This document shows, piece by piece, positions 1-3,858 of a stretch of DNA of 5,054 nucleotides (the stretch's first letter is position 1; each line of letters opens with the position of its first letter). The translations under genes and the position numbers were made by a program. The notes under the pieces were generated by a model, which saw nothing but the letters and a program-made list of their open reading frames with translations, was not told where the DNA came from and did no database searches. Source of the DNA: Clostridia bacterium (GTDB taxonomy: Bacteria; Bacillota_A; Clostridia; UBA1381). The stretch covers positions 1 to 5,054 of the forward strand of contig JAFZNF010000031.1 in NCBI GenBank assembly GCA_017553025.1, read 5' to 3'.

Positions 1-731
1 GTATGCTGCATCAGCAAAATCCGAATGTGTCGCCGGATATGCTTATGTGGCTTATCTCGATAAGGAAGCTGAATATTTCAGCTTTAGAAAAGACGGGCTT
101 TTCCTGCGCCGACGAGATGCTCTATCCCGAAAATCACCGCTCTCTATCCGACTGCCTTTCCTATGTCGCGGTAGGAGCGCGCTCCTCCGAAAATCAGCAG
201 CACCGCCTGACTGCAAGCGGGCTTGATATCCCCGTCGGTATGAAAAATCCGACAGGCGGCGACCTCTCGGTTATGATGATTTCTATAACGGCGGCTCAGC
301 ATCCGCATACTTTCGTATATTCGGGCTGGGAGGTCGAGAGCAAGGGCAATCCGCTCGCGCACGCGATCCTGCGCGGCTACTCGAACAAGCACGGCCGCTC
401 CGTCCCCAACTACCATTTTGAGGACTTACAGCTTTTGTGGGAAATGTATGAGGAGAGCGGACTTAAAAATCCGTCGGTCATAATAGATACCAACCACGCA
501 AACTCGGGAAAACGCTGGGAACAGCAACCGCGTATTGCCAAAGAAATCCTTCACAGCGCAAGACTTTCCCAAAATATAAGGAAAATGTTAAAAGGTCTTA
601 TGATTGAGTCATACTTGGTTGACGGAAACCAAAAGCCGAACGGCGGTGTTTACGGTCAGTCTATAACAGACCCCTGTCTTGGCTGGGACAAGACCGAAAA
701 AATGATTTTGGAAATCGCAGATTTGATTTAA
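1..731 (+). CDS. 3-deoxy-7-phosphoheptulonate (DAHP) synthase, class I AroG/AroF/AroH type; 5' end cut by window
   Basis: This cytoplasmic enzyme condenses phosphoenolpyruvate with erythrose 4-phosphate, the first step of the shikimate pathway to aromatic amino acids. The frame is open to the left edge, so the ATG at position 3 is probably internal; by comparison with E. coli AroG (350 residues) roughly 100 N-terminal residues are missing, including the region of the first metal-ligand cysteine. Counting from that ATG, the substrate and metal motifs are all present: GARSSENQ (Arg60), VGMKNP (Lys81), AILRG (Arg124), DTNHANSGK (metal-ligand His165), MIESYLVDG (Glu202) and SITDPCLGW (Asp223). 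The ADEMLYPEN segment is typical of the clostridial branch. The isozyme cannot be assigned because the N-terminal feedback-inhibition region is absent. Codon use is uneven: residues 111-137 use G or C at almost every third position, while the last 60 codons are AT-rich. A terminator begins at the stop codon. Confidence 0.95.
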   Translation, partial: MLHQQNPNVSPDMLMWLISIRKLNISALEKTGFSCADEMLYPENHRSLSDCLSYVAVGARSSENQQHRLTASGLDIPVGMKNPTGGDLSVMMISITAAQHPHTFVYSGWEVESKGNPLAHAILRGYSNKHGRSVPNYHFEDLQLLWEMYEESGLKNPSVIIDTNHANSGKRWEQQPRIAKEILHSARLSQNIRKMLKGLMIESYLVDGNQKPNGGVYGQSITDPCLGWDKTEKMILEIADLI

Positions 732-763
732 AAAGATGCTGTAATTTATTACAGCATCTTTTT
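730..763. terminator. Bidirectional intrinsic terminator between converging genes
   Basis: A perfect 15-bp stem (730-744 with 749-763) closes a 4-nt loop. It has five A at the left foot and five T at the right, so it can act on either strand. It begins inside the stop codon of the DAHP synthase gene and ends 3 bp before the stop of the minus-strand small gene, so it most likely serves both. Confidence 0.92.
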
Positions 764-766
764 GTA

Positions 767-1003
767 TTACCCGAAATCGTGACAGCCTCCCGCGCCTATA
801 TTGTACTTTTCAAAAACGCATACTATCTCTTCTACTATATCAAAATCCGACTTCTTATCATCACTTATTATTTCTTTAATTTCCGATAACACCTTAATTG
901 CAGTTGTATCTGCGATTTCGTCCGCGTCAATTTCCGCGTATTCAAGACCTCTCGTTACAGCATCACAAATAGCTCCCTTTAACAGCTCAAGTTTTATATT
1001 CAT
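767..1003 (-). CDS. Small acidic protein of unknown function (78 aa) downstream of a structured leader
   Basis: I do not recognise this family with certainty. The start at 1003 is chosen because GGGAGG lies 7 nt upstream of the ATG (1011-1016); the frame stays open upstream to 1093, but that part would translate the leader and terminator hairpin and has no ribosome site. The protein starts MNIKLELLKGAICDAV, is rich in Asp and Glu, looks mostly alpha-helical and has no signal peptide or membrane segment. Its C-terminal third, IVCVFEKYNIGAGGCHDFG, has two cysteines and a His-Asp-Phe near the end, which resembles small clostridial hypothetical proteins as I remember them. It is monocistronic: its own promoter is at 1179-1207, its leader carries a terminator/antiterminator, and the shared terminator at 730-763 follows its stop. 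The leader suggests that expression is decided by attenuation, but the signal is unknown. Confidence 0.8.
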   Translation of the reverse strand: MNIKLELLKGAICDAVTRGLEYAEIDADEIADTTAIKVLSEIKEIISDDKKSDFDIVEEIVCVFEKYNIGAGGCHDFG

Positions 1004-1010
1004 AAAAATT

Positions 1011-1016
1011 CCTCCC
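1011..1016 (-). promoter_or_regulatory. Ribosome binding site of the small gene
   Basis: GGGAGG on the minus strand, with 7 nt between GGAGG and the ATG at 1003. It fixes the start codon and lies only 3 nt after the T-run of the leader terminator, so any transcript that passes the terminator exposes it at once. Confidence 0.85.
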
Positions 1017-1019
1017 ATT

Positions 1020-1046
1020 AAAAAAGTGCATAGCAAAGCTATGCAC
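1020..1046 (-). terminator. Leader (attenuator) terminator before the small gene
   Basis: On the minus strand GTGCATAGC, TTT and GCTATGCAC form a perfect 9-bp hairpin with a 3-nt loop, followed by six T (1025-1020). This is a complete intrinsic terminator placed between the promoter and the ribosome site of the same gene, not after a gene. Transcription would end here unless the upstream AGCTATG (1055-1061) captures CATAGCT (1037-1043) first. Confidence 0.85.
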
Positions 1047-1061
1047 AAAAAACACATAGCT
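1037..1061 (-). promoter_or_regulatory. Antiterminator hairpin competing with the leader terminator
   Basis: On the minus strand AGCTATG (1061-1055) can pair with CATAGCT (1043-1037) for 7 Watson-Crick pairs, and two G-T wobbles extend it. The 3' arm lies inside the 5' arm and loop of the terminator hairpin, so the two folds cannot coexist. The arrangement is the usual expression platform of attenuators and riboswitches. It is read from sequence complementarity only. Confidence 0.65.
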
Positions 1062-1071
1062 CCCTTTTGTC

Positions 1072-1172
1072 GCCAAACAAAATCATACATCAATCAAGAA
1101 AGTTGAAATAGAGCCTTGTGTTTTTGTCAAAACACAAAACTTTCTTGATTGTGTATTAAAATTTCGTTTGGC
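1072..1172 (-). ncRNA. Structured 5' leader domain (candidate aptamer/attenuator sensor), class not recognised
   Basis: The predicted transcript begins at about 1172, exactly at the foot of this fold. From outside inwards on the minus strand: a 12-pair stem with one G-T wobble (1161-1172 with 1072-1083); an internal loop of 4 nt against 1; 5 pairs (1152-1156 with 1085-1089); a bulged A (1090); 14 perfect pairs (1138-1151 with 1091-1104); then a 9-pair hairpin with GACA loop (1116-1137), leaving 11 nt unpaired on the 3' side (1105-1115, GGCTCTATTTC). About 40 pairs fit in 101 nt. A linker of about 10 nt joins it to the antiterminator arm. I compared it from memory with the guanidine, c-di-GMP, purine, glycine, THF, ZTP, TPP and T-box consensus and found no convincing match. 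It could also be a protein-binding site or a MITE-like inverted repeat, but the fit to the promoter favours a leader RNA. Confidence 0.6.
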
Positions 1173-1178
1173 ATATTT

Positions 1179-1207
1179 ATCATAACATATCTTTCACTGT
1201 TTTTCAA
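1179..1207 (-). promoter_or_regulatory. Vegetative (sigma-A type) promoter of the small gene and its leader
   Basis: On the minus strand the -35 box TTGAAA (1202-1207) and the -10 box TATGAT (1179-1184) are separated by exactly 17 nt. The expected start is near G1172, the first base of the outer leader stem. The promoter lies just past the terminator of the upstream transferase gene, so the small gene is transcribed on its own. Confidence 0.75.
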
Positions 1208-1217
1208 TAAAAAATAC

Positions 1218-1249
1218 AAAAAAAGCTGATTTAATCTAATCAGCTTTTT
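1218..1249 (-). terminator. Intrinsic terminator of the phosphopantetheinyl transferase gene
   Basis: A 12-bp stem (1220-1231 with 1238-1249) has a 6-nt loop. Seven T follow on the minus strand (1224-1218). The hairpin includes the last codons and the TAG stop of the transferase, so termination is built into the end of the coding sequence. Confidence 0.85.
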
Positions 1250-1802
1250 CGCATATACTCACAAAATAGTCAGAAAACCGCACAGTTTCGATTTTTTTAC
1301 CGTCAAGACAAGTTTTTATACCGACTTCAGCTATTCCTAAACCGCACATCTTCATTACAGCTTCTTTTTTTGTCCAAAATTTTATAAATTCCGCCGATTT
1401 ATCGGTACTTTTTTCAATTATTTCTATTTCTTCTTCCGAACAAACTTTTTTTACGGTTTTTTCATTATACGTAACAAGCTTTTGTATATCAATACCTATC
1501 GGTCTTTCGCAAACTGCACATACTGCATACTCCCCCGAGTGGCTTAGACTAAACTCAATATCTAAATTTTTGCAGTAAGGTTTTCCGTTTTCTAAAGTAT
1601 CAAATATGACATCGCAAGGCTCTATGCCGTATCTTCTTGCTATTTCCCGTTTTGCAAGCATTTCGGCGCATACGCTCCGCTTTTTATCATCAGCATTTTT
1701 AAAACGCAAAATCCGCTCTCTTTTTTTCCCGCTCATAAGAGAAAAAAAGGTGTCATATTCCTCATTTTTAATATCGTTTATATTATATTTATACCAATCC
1801 AC
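1236..1802 (-). CDS. 4'-phosphopantetheinyl transferase, Sfp/AcpT type
   Basis: The enzyme moves the phosphopantetheine arm of coenzyme A onto a serine of an acyl or peptidyl carrier protein, turning the apo form into the active holo form in the cytoplasm. Numbered from the GTG at 1802 (188 residues, short for Sfp at about 224 but common in Clostridia), the motifs are GKPY (73-76), FSLSHSG (84-90, His88), IGIDIQ (Mg ligand Asp105) and FWTKKEAVMK (Glu147, Lys151). The position of the second acidic ligand of Sfp (Glu109) is Gln107 here. GTG is preferred because GGGGAG sits 7 nt upstream of it, whereas the in-frame ATG at 1817 has no ribosome site and lies at the predicted transcription start; that ATG would add five residues. 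No NRPS or PKS gene is nearby, so the target may be the fatty-acid ACP or a distant cluster. Confidence 0.93.
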   Translation of the reverse strand: MDWYKYNINDIKNEEYDTFFSLMSGKKRERILRFKNADDKKRSVCAEMLAKREIARRYGIEPCDVIFDTLENGKPYCKNLDIEFSLSHSGEYAVCAVCERPIGIDIQKLVTYNEKTVKKVCSEEEIEIIEKSTDKSAEFIKFWTKKEAVMKMCGLGIAEVGIKTCLDGKKIETVRFSDYFVSICEKAD

Positions 1803-1809
1803 TGAAAAT

Positions 1810-1815
1810 CTCCCC
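1810..1815 (-). promoter_or_regulatory. Ribosome binding site that favours the GTG start of the transferase
   Basis: GGGGAG on the minus strand, 7 nt before GTG at 1802. It overlaps the last base of the in-frame ATG at 1817, so it could not serve that ATG. The transcript from the -10 box at 1826-1831 would start around 1818-1820, giving a leader of under 20 nt with this site in the middle. Confidence 0.65.
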
Positions 1816-1825
1816 ATTTTTTGAA

Positions 1826-1854
1826 ATTATAACATTTTTCGGTTGATTTGGCAA
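1826..1854 (-). promoter_or_regulatory. Promoter of the phosphopantetheinyl transferase gene
   Basis: On the minus strand TTGCCA (1849-1854) and a perfect TATAAT (1826-1831) are 17 nt apart. The start site is expected near 1818-1820. It overlaps the divergent promoter of the TPR gene, whose -35 box lies in this promoter's spacer. Confidence 0.75.
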
Positions 1855-1871
1855 CTTATTTATGTTAAAAT
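1843..1871 (+). promoter_or_regulatory. Promoter of the TPR-DUF4037 operon, extended -10 type
   Basis: TTGATT (1843-1848) and TAAAAT (1866-1871) are separated by 17 nt, with TGT immediately before the -10 box forming an extended -10. Transcription would start near 1878, just before the ribosome site at 1881-1886. It faces away from and overlaps the transferase promoter. Confidence 0.65.
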
Positions 1872-1880
1872 CCTTAATAT

Positions 1881-1886
1881 GAGGGG
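1881..1886 (+). promoter_or_regulatory. Ribosome binding site of the TPR gene
   Basis: GAGGGG lies 9 nt before the ATG at 1896 and supports that start. No other in-frame start with a comparable site lies nearby. Confidence 0.7.
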
Positions 1887-1895
1887 TGATTTTTT

Positions 1896-2711
1896 ATGGA
1901 AAGAGAAGATTATACCGACCCGCAGTGCCCGTTTTGTACCGATATGTTCAAAAAAAACATACACCGTATCCCTACGGGCAGAGTAATTGCAAAACTTGAT
2001 GAATACTTTAATAAAAACGATTATGACGGGGCGCTTTCGCACCTTTTATACTGGCTTAAAGAGGCAGAGGCAGAGGGCGATACGGACGGTATATTTACCG
2101 TAAAAAACGAGCTTATGGGTTTGTACCGCAAAATCGGAAAAATGGACGAGGCGATTAAGCATACCGAGGACGTTTTAGAGCTTTTAAAGGTTATGGGAAA
2201 CGAAAATTCCGTAACAGCAGGAACTGCGTATTTGAATGCGGGGACTGCATACAAGGCATACGATAACCCCAAAAAATCGATAGAATATTTCAAAAAGGCA
2301 AAAGCCATTTATGAAGAAAATCTTGACAAAAATGACAGCCGTCTGGGAGGTCTTTACAATAATACGGCGCTCACACTTTCCGACCTTTCGGAATTTGACA
2401 AAGCCTACGATTATTACAACAGAGCGATAGCCATTATGAAAAATCACAAAAACGGACTGTTGGACTGCGCAATTTCGTACCTCAATATGGCAAATACCAA
2501 AGAGGCGCAATTAGGACTTGAAAATGCCGAAAAGGAAATAGACGCGCTTTTAAAAAAGGCGTCCGACGCCTTAGACGATAAAACTAACGAGCAAAACGGC
2601 TATTATGCCTTCGTCTGCGAAAAATGTGCGCCGACTTTTGGCTATTACGGTTACTTTTTATATGAAAATGATTTAAAGGAGCGGGCAAGAAAGATTTATG
2701 AAAGGGCTTGA
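1896..2711 (+). CDS. Tetratricopeptide-repeat protein with N-terminal CPFC motif (271 aa)
   Basis: This is probably a cytoplasmic scaffold or partner-binding protein; no catalytic domain is recognised. Residues 11-14 form CPFC in a short N-terminal lead, followed by helical pairs that read as TPR or TPR-like units: about 31-60 (degenerate), 70-99 (GKMDEAIKHTEDVLELL), 109-141 (NAGTAYKAYDNPKKSIEYF), 152-183 (SEFDKAYDYYNRAIAIM), 191-226, and a C-terminal stretch about 246-271 (NDLKERARKIYERA). A second cysteine pair, CEKC, is at 241-244. There is no signal peptide or membrane helix. The start is supported by GAGGGG and an extended -10 promoter upstream. The stop overlaps the next gene by 14 bp, so the two products are made together and may form a complex; some DUF4037 proteins, as I recall, occur beside or fused to TPRs. 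The CPFC/CEKC cysteines could bind metal, but that is inference. Confidence 0.85.
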   Translation: MEREDYTDPQCPFCTDMFKKNIHRIPTGRVIAKLDEYFNKNDYDGALSHLLYWLKEAEAEGDTDGIFTVKNELMGLYRKIGKMDEAIKHTEDVLELLKVMGNENSVTAGTAYLNAGTAYKAYDNPKKSIEYFKKAKAIYEENLDKNDSRLGGLYNNTALTLSDLSEFDKAYDYYNRAIAIMKNHKNGLLDCAISYLNMANTKEAQLGLENAEKEIDALLKKASDALDDKTNEQNGYYAFVCEKCAPTFGYYGYFLYENDLKERARKIYERA

Positions 2712-3642
2712 AATTGCAGAAAAGTACTATTTGGAATTCGGCGAAAAAATGATAAATACAGAGTTCTCCGATATCAAAGACAAAATCGCTGTAGGACTCT
2801 CAGGAAGCGGTTCGGAATGTTTCGGGTTTGACGATGACATTTCAAAAGACCACGATTTTGAGGCGGGATTTTGTATTTTTATCCCCGACGAAAGTATTAT
2901 TGACAGAAAAACGGCATTTTTACTTGAACGTGCATACGCAAAACTCCCGAAAGAGTTTATGGGCATAAAAAAAAGCCTTATAAGTCCCGTCGGTGGTTCA
3001 AGGCACGGTGTTATCAGAATTTCCGATTTCTTTACCGAAAAGACAGGGACTCCTGATGCAAATTTAACCGTTTCGCAGTGGCTTCTGACAAGCGAAAATT
3101 CGCTTTTGGAGGCAACAAACGGAAAAATCTTTTTTGACGGCTTAGGGCTTATGACTTCCCTTAGGAATTCCGTTTCCTATCTTCCCGATGATATACGTCT
3201 TAAAAAACTTTCGGGAAATCTTTTAATTATGGCGCAGGCAGGTCAGTATAACTATAACAGATGCCTCAGCCACAAAGAAACAGGTGCATCACAGCTTGCT
3301 GTTTTTGAATTTGTAAAGGCAACAATAAATGTAATTTTTCTTCTCAATAAAAAGTACGTGCCTTATTATAAGTGGTGTTTTAAAGCTCTCCGCAGTCTTG
3401 AAAAACTCTCATCGCTTTGCGACACTCTCGAATTTTTGATAAGCTCGGAAAATGATGACTCTCTTTCCGAAACAAAGTCGGCTGTTATTGAGGACGTCGC
3501 AAAAATGGTGATTGATGAGCTTCAAGAGCAAAAGCTGACTGACGCAATCTGCCTTGACCTTGAAAAGCACGCATACTCTGTAAATGACAGAATTTCAGAC
3601 GAAAAAATACGCAATCTGCACATTTTATCAGCAATAAAATAG
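2698..3642 (+). CDS. DUF4037 protein, nucleotidyltransferase-like (314 aa)
   Basis: The N-terminal part matches the DUF4037 signature as I know it: AVGLSGSGSECFGFDDDISK (31-50) followed by DHDF (51-54), resembling the GS and acidic motifs of polymerase-beta-type nucleotidyltransferases. Further family blocks are GVIRISDFF (104-112), EATNGKIFFDGLG (138-150), DIRLKKL (165-171), MAQAGQYNYNRCL (178-190) and FLLNKKYVPYYKW (214-226). The substrate is not known for the family, so transfer of a nucleotide to a small molecule, RNA or protein cannot be decided. The start at 2698 is kept because MKGLEIAEKYYLEFG fits the family N-terminus. It has no good ribosome site: AAAGGAG at 2675-2681 is 16 nt away, so translation probably depends on coupling to the TPR gene through the 14-bp overlap. 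No export signal is seen. Confidence 0.88.
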   Translation: MKGLEIAEKYYLEFGEKMINTEFSDIKDKIAVGLSGSGSECFGFDDDISKDHDFEAGFCIFIPDESIIDRKTAFLLERAYAKLPKEFMGIKKSLISPVGGSRHGVIRISDFFTEKTGTPDANLTVSQWLLTSENSLLEATNGKIFFDGLGLMTSLRNSVSYLPDDIRLKKLSGNLLIMAQAGQYNYNRCLSHKETGASQLAVFEFVKATINVIFLLNKKYVPYYKWCFKALRSLEKLSSLCDTLEFLISSENDDSLSETKSAVIEDVAKMVIDELQEQKLTDAICLDLEKHAYSVNDRISDEKIRNLHILSAIK

Positions 3643-3668
3643 GGACTTACAAAAGTCCCTGTTTTATT
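3633..3668. terminator. Bidirectional terminator shared by DUF4037 and copA
   Basis: AGGGACTT (3641-3648) pairs with AAGTCCCT (3653-3660) around a 4-nt loop. The flanking A-rich and T-rich sides extend the stem by up to eight pairs, one of them a wobble. The arms run through the stop codons of both converging genes (3640-3642 and 3664-3666), so one hairpin ends both transcripts with only 21 bp between the genes. Confidence 0.85.
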
Positions 3669-3858
3669 CTATCCCCAAAAAGGTATATCCGCTCTTTTCC
3701 ACAATTTCTTGGATTTTGCCATTGTCTGCCGTATTTGGAACATACGCGCATTTTTCGCTGAGCACAACATCTGCATCAATATTTTCCTTTTGAAATGCCT
3801 CTTTTACGTGCGATACGCAGTGCATACACATCATACCGTCAATCTTAACCTTTTTCAT
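3664..3858 (-). other. Possible internal start within copA giving a free 64-aa CopZ-like HMA copper chaperone
   Basis: The in-frame ATG at 3856-3858 has GGAGGA (3866-3871) 7 nt upstream, as good as any ribosome site in this window although it lies inside a coding sequence. The product would start MKKVKIDGMMCMHC and end at the CopA stop, giving 64 residues: the size and layout of a stand-alone CopZ chaperone with the CxxC Cu(I) site. It may be a living internal start, or a relic of a copZ gene that became fused to copA when the copA stop was lost. A separate E. coli precedent exists in which copA also yields a free chaperone, by ribosomal frameshifting. Confidence 0.4.

Noticed and set aside
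144..416. Minus-strand open frame inside the DAHP synthase gene
   Set aside because: Opposite a confidently identified enzyme in a GC-rich patch where stops are rare; no domain recognised.
1004..1093. N-terminal extension of the small protein to an ATG at 1093, giving a hydrophobic signal-like stretch
   Set aside because: It translates the leader fold and terminator hairpin and has no ribosome site; GGGAGG with correct spacing marks the ATG at 1003.
801..1106. Plus-strand open frame of 101 codons
   Set aside because: Antisense to the small gene and its leader, composition biased to Ser/Ile, no ribosome site and no recognisable domain.
1072..1172. Retron-type non-coding RNA (long hairpin flanked by short inverted repeats)
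   Set aside because: No reverse transcriptase gene is next to it; the following gene is a 78-aa protein and the terminator/antiterminator layout fits a leader better.
1020..1172. T-box or a well-known riboswitch class
   Set aside because: The T-box TGGNACCGCG core is absent, and from memory no common riboswitch consensus fits; a covariance search would be needed to exclude rarer classes.
2021..2510. Two minus-strand open frames opposite the TPR gene
   Set aside because: Shadows of a gene with good start, promoter and repeat pattern; no ribosome site or recognisable motif of their own.
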